Source of the DNA: an uncultured Christensenellaceae bacterium
GTDB taxonomy: Bacteria > Bacillota > Clostridia > Christensenellales > Borkfalkiaceae
Assembly: GCA_910586825.1 (NCBI GenBank)
Contig: CAJUJF010000010.1
Span: forward strand, 6,065-70,064
DNA: 64,000 nucleotides
Direction: 5' to 3'
Part shown: piece after piece, positions 9,144 through 17,345 of the stretch
Layout: every line of letters begins with the position of its first letter
Position numbering within the stretch: the first letter of the stretch is position 1
The notes under the pieces: generated by a model
Databases searched by the model: none
Told to the model about the DNA's origin: nothing
Seen by the model: the letters and a program-made list of their open reading frames with translations, nothing else
Translations under genes and position numbers: made by a program

Positions 9144-9181
9144 CCGTTTGGGGGAAATTCGCGCAGAATCAACGGAAATTT

Positions 9182-10351
9182 TTATTTCCGCGCGATACCC
9201 GTCCTGCGCGCGGCTTCCGCAACCGCTTTCGCGACCGCTTCGTGCGCGCCGCAATCGTAGGCGTAAGGCAGAATATAATCGGGCGAAAGCTTGTCCCCGA
9301 CGCAGGAAGCGATCGCCTCGCTCGCCGCTCGCATCATCTCGAAATTGATATCCCGCGCGCGAACGTCGAGCGCGCCGCGGAACAGACCGGGGAATACGAG
9401 AACGTTGTTGATCTGATTGGGCTTTTCGGAAGAACCGGTTCCGACGACCGCCGCCCCCGCCTCCAACGCCGCTTCGCGGGAAATCTCCGGCACGGGATTG
9501 GCGCAGGTAAACACGACGGGATCGTTCGCCATGGAACGCACCATTTCTTTGGTGACGCAGTTCGCAACGGACACCCCGACGAATACGTCCGCGCCCTTCA
9601 TCGCATCGCCCAGCCCGCCCGTGATTCGGGAACGGTTGGTCAATTTGGCGATCTCCTGTTTTTCGGAATTGAGTCGGGAATCCCCTTCGCAAATGATCCC
9701 CTTGCTGTCGCACAGCACGACGGCGCGGCAACCGAGATTCAAGAGAAAGCGCGCGATCGCGATTCCGGCGGCGCCCGCGCCGTTGACGGCGATTTTCAGA
9801 TCTTCCGCCCGTTTGCCGACAAGTTTCAACGCGTTAAACAGCGCGGCGGCGGTCACCACCGCGGTGCCGTGCTGATCGTCGTGAAATACGGGAATATCGA
9901 GTTCCTCTTTCAGACGGCGTTCGATTTCGAAACAGCGCGGCGCCGAAATGTCTTCCAGATTGATTCCGCCGAAGGAGCCGGCAAGCAATTCGATCGTACG
10001 GATGATCTCCTCCGTATCTTTGGAACGAATGCAAAGCGGGATCGCATCTACGCCGCCGAACGCCTTGAACAGCGCGCATTTTCCCTCCATGACGGGCATG
10101 CCCGCCTCCGGTCCGATATCCCCCAGCCCCAAGACCGCCGTACCGTCGGTGATGACGGGAACGGTATTCCAACGGCGGGTGAGTTCGAAACTCTTCTCCG
10201 TATCTTCGTGAATGGCGAGACAGGGTTCCGCAACCCCGGGCGTATAGGCAAGGGAGAGCTTTTCGCGGCTGTCCACCTCCACGCGGGAAACCACTTCGAT
10301 CTTTCCTCTCCACTGTCCGTGCAACTTCAACGATTCTTCTCTGTAATTCAT
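9182..10351 (-). CDS. NAD(P)-dependent malic enzyme
   Basis: 389 residues, the short bacterial form. Oxidatively decarboxylates malate to pyruvate and CO2 with reduction of NAD(P). Seen: the N-terminal SLAYTPGVAEPC motif, the DGTAVLGLGDIGP signature around residues 75-87, the divalent-metal region LEDISAPRCFEIE, the FHDDQHGTAVV motif, and a Rossmann nucleotide-binding segment VNGAGAAGIAIA. FTCANPVPE is also characteristic. Start by a GAGGTGAACGTT ribosome site and its own promoter at 10412-10440. NAD versus NADP preference cannot be told by eye. In an anaerobe it probably links C4 acids to the pyruvate pool used by PFOR. Confidence 0.95.
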   Translation of the reverse strand: MNYREESLKLHGQWRGKIEVVSRVEVDSREKLSLAYTPGVAEPCLAIHEDTEKSFELTRRWNTVPVITDGTAVLGLGDIGPEAGMPVMEGKCALFKAFGGVDAIPLCIRSKDTEEIIRTIELLAGSFGGINLEDISAPRCFEIERRLKEELDIPVFHDDQHGTAVVTAAALFNALKLVGKRAEDLKIAVNGAGAAGIAIARFLLNLGCRAVVLCDSKGIICEGDSRLNSEKQEIAKLTNRSRITGGLGDAMKGADVFVGVSVANCVTKEMVRSMANDPVVFTCANPVPEISREAALEAGAAVVGTGSSEKPNQINNVLVFPGLFRGALDVRARDINFEMMRAASEAIASCVGDKLSPDYILPYAYDCGAHEAVAKAVAEAARRTGIARK

Positions 10352-10411
10352 AAACGTTCACCTCTTGATTCTTTCCGGTTCCGCCTTTGCAACAAATAAC
10401 CGATCGGATTT

Positions 10412-10440
10412 ATTATACACGCTCGGCTCTTTTCCGTCAA
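10412..10440 (-). promoter_or_regulatory. Sigma-A promoter of the malic enzyme gene
   Basis: -35 TTGACG (10435-10440), 17-bp spacer, -10 TATAAT (10412-10417); about 60 bases before the start codon. Confidence 0.8.
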
Positions 10441-10470
10441 CCCCGCGAACGCCCGTTTTTCCCAAAACGG

Positions 10471-10505
10471 CAAAAAAATCGGGAGCCGTTCCGAAGAACG
10501 ACTCC
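10471..10505 (-). terminator. Intrinsic terminator of the GH51 gene
   Basis: Minus-strand stem GGGAGTCGTTC / GAACGGCTCCC with a TTCG tetraloop and one internal mismatch, followed by GATTTTTTT (10472-10478). It lies 20 bases past the GH51 stop. Confidence 0.85.
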
Positions 10506-10524
10506 CTCCCCCCAAAAGCGGACT

Positions 10525-12915
10525 TTATTTCGTACGGATCCGCACAGCCGTCACGCTGTAAGGATCGATCGTAACGCCGATCTTGTTTCCGCCCGTAAAC
10601 CCGTTTACGACCCGCTTGACGGGCTGCACCGCATCGCCCTGCAACGAACTGACGGCGTTCGACTTGAAATTTTGCAACGTAGTAATCTGCGCCGTGCCTT
10701 TCAGTTCCGTACCCGCAACGCCCACGTCTAAATTCAGTTTCATTTCCGTTCCGCCGGCGTTGACGATCTTCACAATCAAATCGCCCGTTTCCCCGTCTGC
10801 GCTCGCGACATAGAAGAAATCGTCGAGCGTGCGCGTGACGACGGCGCCCGTCAGCTTCGAATTTCCTTTATAGTCCGTTTTCGGCGCGCTTCCGGAAGCA
10901 AACGCGATCGAAGAATCGAGTTTGTGATCGCCCGCATTCTGCATGAACAACTGCTGGACGTAATAGTTCGGCGTCAGCACGACGTCGGTGGCGTCGAAGA
11001 ACATCATGTTCACGCCCCAATGGTGATTGATGTTCATGTCGCTCGGACGGATCAGATTGCCGAACATGGGCGCGTACGCCGCAAGTTTCACGATATCGCC
11101 GTTGCGCTCGTAACCCGTCATCATCGCCGCCTCGGAAAGCGCCGTGATCCAACTGTTCTCCGTATAGGGAAAGCGCGTGTTTTCGTCCGGTTCGGGCGAA
11201 CAGACCGTAAGCGTATTCGCCGAATACTCGCCGACGAACACCTCGTAATATTCGTTGGGATCGGTGTCCGGACGCTTGTAGCCGTCGTACATCGTCGTGT
11301 TCGCCAAAAAGTCGGTATAGTTCATGTAGTAATGCTGGTCGTGCACGCCGTAATCGCTGACCGCGCCGATCTTACCGCTCTTTTTATAATTGAGCGCCGC
11401 CTGTTGCGCCAGCCCCTTACGGTTTGCGGAAGGAAGCTCGCAGTGCATGAACAAGGTACAGTTCCCGACGATGATCTTGACGCTGCGGTATAGATCGTTG
11501 TCTTCGAACGCGAACTCTTTCAAAAACTCTTCGTAATAGCGGGTGTAATAATCGCCCCACTGTTCGTTACCGATGCCGAGATAGTCCATTTCGAACGGTT
11601 CGGGGTGCCCCATGTTCACACGGACCTGCGCCCAGTATTTTTCGTTCGGATCGGAGGAATCCACGCTCCCCTTCGCAAAGCAGATCAGGTCTTTCGCATC
11701 CTGTACGAAATCTTTGATCTTGTTGCCGTGACGCCCGTTCAGCGCCGCGCCGATGCTTTGACCCTGACAGGCTTTTCCGCAATTCAGCACGGGAATCGCT
11801 TTCGCGCCCAGCGAATCGCACAGCAAGAAATATTCGTAGAAGCCGATGCCGTATTCCATCTGATAATAGGATTTTCCGTTGCCGTCGTTCAACGCCCAGA
11901 TATCCGTGCTGTAATCTCTCGTCGCCTGTTCGCCGTACGTGCGCTCTTCCGAAATTTTACTCTCGTCGTTGAGTTGATAGACGAATTCGGGCACCGTGTC
12001 CGCCGTCGCTTCGCCCGCGACGAGAGAAGCGCCGATGGACTTCTTCCAATCGTAATAGCTGTCGTCGTCCTTCCCCTCGATAATGCATCCGCCGGGGAAA
12101 CGGAAAAATGCGGGCGACATGTCTTTGATCGCGTTGTACAGATAGTTTTTAAAACCGAGCGTCGAATCCGTCGTCTCGAATTTCACGCAGTCCAGAAGCA
12201 CCTTCCCCGTACCGTTGAAAGTGATCTTCATGACGAGATCTTTCGAGGACGTCCCCGTCGCCGTAACCGTCGCGCGGTATTTCACCCATTCGGCAGAAGG
12301 CGCGAGCGACAGTTCCTTTTTCGCATAAACGGTCGTGCCGTCCGTCACCTCGACGGTGATTCCGTCGGAATAACTTCCCGTTTTGATAAAAGCGCTGAAA
12401 ACGTAATCCACGCCCTCCGTTACCGCGATCGGCGCGGCGCCGTACCCGAGATTGGTAAGCGAACTGCCAGCCGTCGCGGCGATCTCCGCGTAGTCGAGAT
12501 TGATGCCCCCGAACGCCGGTCTGTTTTTAAAAATCCCGTCGGTAGAAGCAACTTTAAAAATCGAAGACGGTTCCGCGCGCCAGCGTTCCCCTTTGCCGCC
12601 CGCGCCTTTGTTCGCAAACGACCCGTTCGCGACGAGGTTGTCGTCGAGTCCGTAACAGGCGAAATTGATGTCTTCGAGAAACAGCCCGAATAAATCGGAG
12701 GAAATTTGCTTCGACGCCGTCGTTTTGTCGATTCCGCCGGTGAGCGAAACCGTGACGTCCGCCTGATCGAACGCGGGCGCCGTGCCGTCGATTTTTTCGG
12801 GTTCGGACGGATCGCCGACGGGGTCCTTCCCCCCGTCTCCGCAACCGACCAGACCCAGAAATGCGGACGCGCAAAAAGCGCCCGCCAGACATGTTGCCAA
12901 CACCTTCTTTTTCAT
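10525..12915 (-). CDS. GH51-type alpha-L-arabinofuranosidase lipoprotein
   Basis: 796 residues from the ATG at 12913-12915, preferred over one 15 bases upstream because GGGGGGAT precedes it. A lipoprotein signal ends at lipobox LVGC (Cys 25). Residues about 60-95 carry GLFLEDINFACYG, like the start of GH51 catalytic domains; about 100-255 resembles a carbohydrate-binding module inserted after it. The catalytic (beta/alpha)8 part has FRFPGGCIIEG, the acid/base Glu in GIGNEQW (about Glu 451) and a likely nucleophile in FVGEYS (about Glu 563); a beta-sandwich closes the protein. It would be anchored outside the cell and release arabinose from arabinan or arabinoxylan. Substrate is by family only. 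A GH127 enzyme and a ribokinase-like kinase lie elsewhere in the window. Confidence 0.85.
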   Translation of the reverse strand: MKKKVLATCLAGAFCASAFLGLVGCGDGGKDPVGDPSEPEKIDGTAPAFDQADVTVSLTGGIDKTTASKQISSDLFGLFLEDINFACYGLDDNLVANGSFANKGAGGKGERWRAEPSSIFKVASTDGIFKNRPAFGGINLDYAEIAATAGSSLTNLGYGAAPIAVTEGVDYVFSAFIKTGSYSDGITVEVTDGTTVYAKKELSLAPSAEWVKYRATVTATGTSSKDLVMKITFNGTGKVLLDCVKFETTDSTLGFKNYLYNAIKDMSPAFFRFPGGCIIEGKDDDSYYDWKKSIGASLVAGEATADTVPEFVYQLNDESKISEERTYGEQATRDYSTDIWALNDGNGKSYYQMEYGIGFYEYFLLCDSLGAKAIPVLNCGKACQGQSIGAALNGRHGNKIKDFVQDAKDLICFAKGSVDSSDPNEKYWAQVRVNMGHPEPFEMDYLGIGNEQWGDYYTRYYEEFLKEFAFEDNDLYRSVKIIVGNCTLFMHCELPSANRKGLAQQAALNYKKSGKIGAVSDYGVHDQHYYMNYTDFLANTTMYDGYKRPDTDPNEYYEVFVGEYSANTLTVCSPEPDENTRFPYTENSWITALSEAAMMTGYERNGDIVKLAAYAPMFGNLIRPSDMNINHHWGVNMMFFDATDVVLTPNYYVQQLFMQNAGDHKLDSSIAFASGSAPKTDYKGNSKLTGAVVTRTLDDFFYVASADGETGDLIVKIVNAGGTEMKLNLDVGVAGTELKGTAQITTLQNFKSNAVSSLQGDAVQPVKRVVNGFTGGNKIGVTIDPYSVTAVRIRTK

Positions 12916-12986
12916 AAAATATCCCCCCATGATATTTTTGATACGAACGGCATGCTATCGCCCGTACCGTTTTGTCGGTCAACCGT

Positions 12987-13015
12987 ATTGTAACACACTT
13001 TTTCGGATTCCGCAA
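12987..13015 (-). promoter_or_regulatory. Probable promoter of the GH51 gene
   Basis: -35 TTGCGG (13010-13015), 17-bp spacer, -10 TACAAT (12987-12992). The -35 is a poor match, so an activator may be involved; the leader is about 65 bases. Confidence 0.45.
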
Positions 13016-13068
13016 GAGTGTCATTGAATTTTTTCTGAAATTTTTTAAATTTTATTAAAGCAATGAAA

Positions 13069-14247
13069 TTACTGCTTATCCCCCGCGATTTCTTTTTTGT
13101 TCTTCGTGATCCGAAAGGTCAGTTCCGTCATGCAGATCATGATCGCGACGAATACGAGAAGATAGACGGGCATGATCGTAAAACCGATCAGATTTCCTAG
13201 AAGCCCGAACAGCGGCGGAATAAACGTGGTCCCGACATAAGCGCTCGCCATCTGGACGCCGATGATCGCGCCGGAATTTTCCGCACCGAAATTTTTCGGC
13301 GTAGAATGAATGATCGAGGGATAAATCGGCGCGCAACCAAACCCGATCACGACGAATCCGACAAGGGCAACGATCGATGACTGTACGGGGATCAGCAACG
13401 AAACGATCCCACAGGTTAAAATACAAGTTCCTATGAGGATCATTTTTCTGTCGCCGAGCTTATCCGTGATAAACCCGCCGATAAATCTTCCGACGGTAAT
13501 CCCGATATAAAACAGCGAAGCGAACGTCGCCGCACGTTCGGGAGAGATCCCCTTCACCTCTACAAAATAAGTGCTTGCCCACTGCATGGCGGTGGCTTCC
13601 GCGGCGCAATAAGCAAAAAAACCGATCAGGAGAAACGAAACCCCCTTGATTTTCAGCGCGCCGATCAGACCCAAGCTCTTCTGTTCCTGCACCGCCGCCT
13701 TTTTATTGACCTTCCAGACGGGAAGGGTCGCCAAAAGTAACACGCCGATCGCCAACTGAATATATCCTACGATACGGTATCCGTTGTTCCAGGTCGAGTT
13801 CGTCAGCGCGTATCCCATCACGAACGGGCTGACGATCGTCCCCACCCCCCAAAAACAGTGCAACCAACTCATGTGCCTGGACTTATAGTGTAAGGCAACG
13901 TAGTTGTTCAACGCCGCGTCGATCGCGCCCGCGCCAAGTCCGTAAGGTACGGCAAAGACGATCAGCATCCAAAAACGGTTCGAAAAAGAAAAACCGAACA
14001 ACGCGACGGCGGTGAGAAACACGCTGATCACGGTCACGACACGCGTGCCGAGTTTCCGCGTCAACTGATCCGAGAACAAGCTCGAAAGAATCGTTCCGCC
14101 CGATATGACCATGGAAACGATTCCCATAAAGGATACGGGCACGTTCAATTCTTCGTGCATGACCGGCCAGCCCGAACCGAGAAGAGAATCGGGAAGTCCC
14201 AAACTGATAAACGCGATATAGATCAACGCAAGCAAAAGAGTATACAT
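13069..14247 (-). CDS. Major facilitator superfamily transporter
   Basis: 392 residues from the ATG at 14245-14247 (MYTLLLALIYIAF); a TTG 63 bases upstream in frame is an unlikely start. About 12 hydrophobic helices, with the MFS loop motif between helices 2 and 3 (SDQLTRKLGTRVV) and its partner in the second half (GGFITDKLGDRKMI). It would be a secondary carrier in the cytoplasmic membrane; the N-terminal segment (YIAFISLGLPDSLLG) is typical of MFS proteins annotated as sugar or drug carriers, but I cannot name the substrate. It has its own promoter and no obvious partner genes; no clear terminator is visible after it. Confidence 0.88.
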   Translation of the reverse strand: MYTLLLALIYIAFISLGLPDSLLGSGWPVMHEELNVPVSFMGIVSMVISGGTILSSLFSDQLTRKLGTRVVTVISVFLTAVALFGFSFSNRFWMLIVFAVPYGLGAGAIDAALNNYVALHYKSRHMSWLHCFWGVGTIVSPFVMGYALTNSTWNNGYRIVGYIQLAIGVLLLATLPVWKVNKKAAVQEQKSLGLIGALKIKGVSFLLIGFFAYCAAEATAMQWASTYFVEVKGISPERAATFASLFYIGITVGRFIGGFITDKLGDRKMILIGTCILTCGIVSLLIPVQSSIVALVGFVVIGFGCAPIYPSIIHSTPKNFGAENSGAIIGVQMASAYVGTTFIPPLFGLLGNLIGFTIMPVYLLVFVAIMICMTELTFRITKNKKEIAGDKQ

Positions 14248-14343
14248 AATGTTTCCGATTTGCAATAGATTTCCGTCAACTTTCAAAATCCCATTTCGTT
14301 CACCGTGCAAGGTTTCGGCGTCGTTGAAATCAGATTCTTACGC

Positions 14344-14372
14344 ATTATATCATTCTCTGATCGAATTATCAA
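14344..14372 (-). promoter_or_regulatory. Sigma-A promoter of the MFS gene
   Basis: -35 TTGATA (14367-14372), 17-bp spacer, -10 TATAAT (14344-14349) with a TGA extension just before the -10. It starts directly after the nptA-type gene's terminator. Confidence 0.7.
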
Positions 14373-14384
14373 TCAAATACAGTC

Positions 14385-14415
14385 AAAAAACGGCTTGCAT
14401 TTTCAAGCCGTTTTT
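14385..14415 (-). terminator. Intrinsic terminator after the Na/Pi cotransporter gene
   Basis: AAAAAACGGCTTG (14385-14397) pairs with CAAGCCGTTTTT (14404-14415); T/A runs on both sides make it usable on either strand. It ends the cotransporter transcript. Confidence 0.85.
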
Positions 14416-14438
14416 CCTCGTTAGACGCTTATGCACGA

Positions 14439-16109
14439 TCAGTAAGATTTTATCGTCTTTGCAACGTTGATATAGTGGTCGGCGATTCGTTCGATATTCA
14501 AAGACAGGGAGAGATACTGCGAGCCGACTTCGGGCGTGCAAGCACCCTCGCCCAAACGACAGATGTTGTTTTCCGCCATACGGGAGGTAAAACCGTCTAT
14601 TTTTTCCTCCGCCTCGTACGCATTTTTCAGCGCTTGCAGGTCGCCGTTTTCGTAGGCTTTCATCACCTGATCAAAGAGGACGTGAATCAGTTCTTTCAGT
14701 TCCGCGATCTCCTTTTTCGCCGTTTCCGAAAACGCCGTTTCGGTCTCTTTCAGTCTGTCCGCATATTCGACGATATTTTCCGCATAGTCCCCGACGCGTT
14801 CCAGATCGGTGATCGTGCGGAACGCCGTGGAGAGATAGACGCGGTCTTTCTCGCTCAATTCGGATTTCATCAACCTGACGATGAACTTTGCAAGTTCCCG
14901 ATTCAGATAATCGAGCTGCCGTTCCTGCCTGCGGAACAGCCCCTCTTTTTCATAGTTCAAGGTACACACGATTTCCGTGGAAATATCGAAATTCTTCAAA
15001 GCGATCTCCGCCATGTTCATGATCTCGCGCTTCGCCTGCTGAACGGCGATCGGAGGATTTTTCAGCATGTGCTCTTCCACGTAAAAGAAATGCGGCTCGT
15101 CGGCTTTCTTCCCGTCGCTTACCTTGTCGGGTACGATTTTCGTAACGAATTTTGCAAGAATGCCGGTGAGCGGCAACACGACAAACACCGTCAGCACGTT
15201 GAAAAACGTATGGAACATCGAAAGCTGTATCTGCGGCGCATGCGGGAACATTTTGGCGAAAAGCCAACCGTAATCGATACCGCCGAGCCGCAGGAAGAGT
15301 CCGAGCAACAAAAACACGACAACGCCGCTAACGTTGAATATCAGATGGATGAGCGCCGTCCGCTTGGCGTTGCGCGTGCTGGTCAGTCCCGCCATAAGCG
15401 CGGTGACGCACGTTCCGATATTCGCGCCCATCGTGAGATAGATGCCCTGATCGAGGGAGATCAAACCGCTTACGACCATGGTAAGGGTCATGGAAGTCAT
15501 TACGGAAGAACTCTGAACGACCGCCGTCAACAGCGCCCCCACCAGCACCAACAACAAGGGATTCCGGAACGACGCGAGAAAGTTTTTAACCGATTCGAGT
15601 TCGGAAAAATAATTCATTGCCCCGCTCATCATCGAAAGTCCGACGAAAAGCATTCCGAACCCCGCCAAAATCCCGCCCGCTTTCCGGAACTTGTCCTTCT
15701 TTGCGAAAACGAGAATGAAGGCGCCGACGCCCGCCAACGAAGCAAAGACGACGGAAGTGGAAACGGAATTTCCGCCGAACATTCCCAAAGCGACAAGCTG
15801 CCCCGTGATCGTCGTACCGATATTCGCGCCGAAAATCACCGTTGCGGCCTGCGTAAGCGTCATGATCCCCGCGTTTACGAAGCCGATTACCATGACGGTC
15901 GTCGCGCTCGAACTTTGGATAAGCGCGGTCGTCGCCGCGCCGACGCCGACGCCCGCCAATTTACTCTTCGAAGTCTTCGCAAACAGCGCTTTCAGCCTCC
16001 TGTTCCCCAGCGATTCCAGATTGGAACTCATCATCGAACAGGCAATCAGAAATATCCCGACCCCAGCGATCAAATTAAGTACCGAAGTAACCACGGTTAC
16101 CGCGTCCAT
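14439..16109 (-). CDS. Na/Pi cotransporter family protein with PhoU-like tail
   Basis: 556 residues from the ATG at 16107-16109, chosen because GGAGGG sits 4-5 bases before it. Two repeated NptA/PNaS transport domains are visible, each with a QSS motif (ALIQSSSATTVMVIG about residue 65-80 and AVVQSSSVMTSMTL about 205-220) and GANIGT motifs (IFGANIGTTITG, MGANIGTCVTA). After the membrane part, residues about 330-556 form an alpha-helical PhoU-like region (FRTITDLERVGDYAENI, SLNIERIADHYINV). The family (YjbB/NptA) moves phosphate with sodium, in some bacteria as an exporter. Transcription starts at a very good promoter and passes a probable riboswitch with terminator (16218-16347), so expression is probably controlled by a metal ion or other small ligand. 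Confidence 0.92.
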   Translation of the reverse strand: MDAVTVVTSVLNLIAGVGIFLIACSMMSSNLESLGNRRLKALFAKTSKSKLAGVGVGAATTALIQSSSATTVMVIGFVNAGIMTLTQAATVIFGANIGTTITGQLVALGMFGGNSVSTSVVFASLAGVGAFILVFAKKDKFRKAGGILAGFGMLFVGLSMMSGAMNYFSELESVKNFLASFRNPLLLVLVGALLTAVVQSSSVMTSMTLTMVVSGLISLDQGIYLTMGANIGTCVTALMAGLTSTRNAKRTALIHLIFNVSGVVVFLLLGLFLRLGGIDYGWLFAKMFPHAPQIQLSMFHTFFNVLTVFVVLPLTGILAKFVTKIVPDKVSDGKKADEPHFFYVEEHMLKNPPIAVQQAKREIMNMAEIALKNFDISTEIVCTLNYEKEGLFRRQERQLDYLNRELAKFIVRLMKSELSEKDRVYLSTAFRTITDLERVGDYAENIVEYADRLKETETAFSETAKKEIAELKELIHVLFDQVMKAYENGDLQALKNAYEAEEKIDGFTSRMAENNICRLGEGACTPEVGSQYLSLSLNIERIADHYINVAKTIKSY

Positions 16110-16217
16110 GCAACCCTCCATTTTTTCTTTTTGAGTGAATTTTTTATTTTACGAAACGATCTTTGCGATCAGTTTGTGCTTTTTTCCGAAAAAGGCATCC
16201 TCGCGATCTGAGACTTT

Positions 16218-16264
16218 CAAAAAAATAAAGAGACCCTTACTGAACTCAATTCAGTAAAAGTCTC
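16218..16264 (-). terminator. Riboswitch expression-platform terminator
   Basis: Minus-strand hairpin GAGACTTTTACTGAA / TTCAGTAAGGGTCTC (16250-16264 with 16230-16244) followed by CTTTATTTTTTT. The 5' arm of this hairpin includes the 3' strand of the aptamer's closing stem (CGAGACTTTT), so aptamer and terminator are mutually exclusive. Confidence 0.8.
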
Positions 16265-16347
16265 GAAATTTAAGCGTTCCCGGACATTCGCAGATATCGT
16301 ATTGACGGTTAGCGCACGTTATTGACAACGCTTTCTACTCCCTTTTA
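16256..16347 (-). ncRNA. Probable yybP-ykoY-type (Mn2+) riboswitch aptamer
   Basis: Reading the minus strand, the leader starts AAAAGGGAGTAGAAAGCG and ends GCTTAAATTTCGAGACTTTT. The outer stem AAAAG/CTTTT closes two strands GGGAGTAG and CGAGAC that match the conserved internal-loop strands I remember for yybP-ykoY riboswitches (GGGGAGUA and GC[AG]AGACC); the next stem is AAGCGTT/AACGCTT. The terminator that follows uses the 3' aptamer strand, so ligand binding should favour read-through, as in Mn2+ on-switches of this class. Class assignment is from memory of the consensus, not a covariance search. The gene controlled, a Na/Pi cotransporter, is not the usual manganese exporter. Confidence 0.6.
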
Positions 16348-16372
16348 TGGCAATCTTACTATTTACAAGTTA

Positions 16373-16401
16373 ATCATAGCATACCCGATTTTGTTTGTCA
16401 A
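16373..16401 (-). promoter_or_regulatory. Strong sigma-A promoter of the riboswitch-cotransporter unit
   Basis: -35 TTGACA (16396-16401), 17-bp spacer, -10 TATGAT (16373-16378). The transcript would start about 20 bases before the riboswitch aptamer. Confidence 0.85.
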
Positions 16402-16576
16402 GAAAATTAAATATTTTGTTGCGTTGCAAATTTGTCTCGTCATCCCATAAATTTCTTTGAAAATTCGAATATCGCAAATTTTTATCAAACAATTATTATT
16501 TATCGATTTTTGTTTCTCTTTTCATTTCCGCCATTTGCTCGATCAGTTCCGCCAAAGGATGGTATTCGCCGCCCCA

Positions 16577-17026
16577 TTATTCAAAGACGCGCATTCCCTC
16601 GTCTTGCAAAACCGGTCCCGTCATTTTGATATCGATATTGATTTCCGATAAAGCTTTTTCGTAGTCAAGCGGTTTATAATCATTCGGCGTTAATAATGAA
16701 AACTTTTGATGGGAAACGCCGAAAACTACGTTTTTAATTCCCAACGACGCAATCGCCGTTAAACAACGCTCGCACGGCGCAAAGCTTGTATAAAAAATCG
16801 CTTCTCGCAAAACCTCGTCGGAATACTTGTTTGCGCATTTATGTACCAAATTAAATTCCGCGTGTCCGAATAAACCGTTTATATGATCTGCGGTATTTTC
16901 GGCTTCTTGCAAAATATTTCCTCGATATACGATTACCGCGCCGAAAGTATCGTAACCTTTTTTTTCCGCCGAGATTGCAAGTTCTAAGCAACGTCTCATA
17001 TATTGTTCGTGTTCTTTCATTTCCAT
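16577..17026 (-). CDS. Cytidine/deoxycytidylate-type nucleoside deaminase (possible nonsense-truncated end)
   Basis: 149 residues of the cytidine/deoxycytidylate deaminase superfamily, closest by eye to guanine deaminase/TadA-like nucleoside deaminases. The zinc site is intact: H-A-E in FGHAEFN (about residue 75) and P-C-E-R-C in SFAPCERCL (about 103). It would deaminate a free base or nucleoside in the cytoplasm. Its stop is TAA at 16577-16579, but the same frame continues with 26 sensible codons (WGGEYHPLAELIEQMAEM and more) to another TAA at 16496-16498; the TAA is one base from a Tyr codon. The gene may thus have lost a C-terminal helix by a point mutation. It is visibly more AT-rich than its neighbours. 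Start weakly supported. Confidence 0.8.
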   Translation of the reverse strand: MEMKEHEQYMRRCLELAISAEKKGYDTFGAVIVYRGNILQEAENTADHINGLFGHAEFNLVHKCANKYSDEVLREAIFYTSFAPCERCLTAIASLGIKNVVFGVSHQKFSLLTPNDYKPLDYEKALSEINIDIKMTGPVLQDEGMRVFE

Positions 17027-17129
17027 AAGATCATTCTATCGCTTTTATATATTGTTCACCAACCGCAAAATAAAAGAAAAAACCCAAATCAAACTACCCT
17101 TTATATAGGTGTTCAACTTAGGTTCTTAC

Positions 17130-17219
17130 TGGCGCAGAGAAAGGGATTTGAACCCTTGGATACATTCCTGCATCACACGATTTCGAATCGTGCGCGTTCG
17201 ACCGCTCCGCCATCTCTGC
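17130..17219 (-). tRNA. tRNA-Ser (anticodon CGA)
   Basis: The minus strand folds as a class II tRNA: 7-bp acceptor GCAGAGA/TCTCTGC, discriminator G, encoded CCA (17130-17132), anticodon stem CACGA/TCGTG with loop TTCGAAA (anticodon CGA, reading UCG), a long variable arm, and T-loop GGTTCAAATCC. The long arm and anticodon agree on serine. Confidence 0.95.
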
Positions 17220-17232
17220 AAAACCGAACATA

Positions 17233-17261
17233 ATTGTACACGAATTTCGCCAAAAAAGCAA
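17233..17261 (-). promoter_or_regulatory. Promoter of tRNA-Ser
   Basis: -35 TTGCTT (17256-17261), 17-bp spacer, -10 TACAAT (17233-17238), 14 bases before the mature tRNA 5' end. Confidence 0.6.
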
Positions 17262-17301
17262 TCGTTTTGGCGCGACTTTCACCTTTTTTCGGAAAAATTC
17301 A

Positions 17302-17334
17302 TAAAAAACTTCCTCTCCGTCACCGAAGAGGAAG
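17302..17334 (-). terminator. Intrinsic terminator of the giant-protein operon
   Basis: Stem CTTCCTCT / AGAGGAAG (17327-17334 with 17309-17316) followed by a T6 tract (17303-17308) on the minus strand, 12 bases past the stop of the 849-residue protein gene. Confidence 0.8.
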
Positions 17335-17345
17335 CAAAATTCGTT

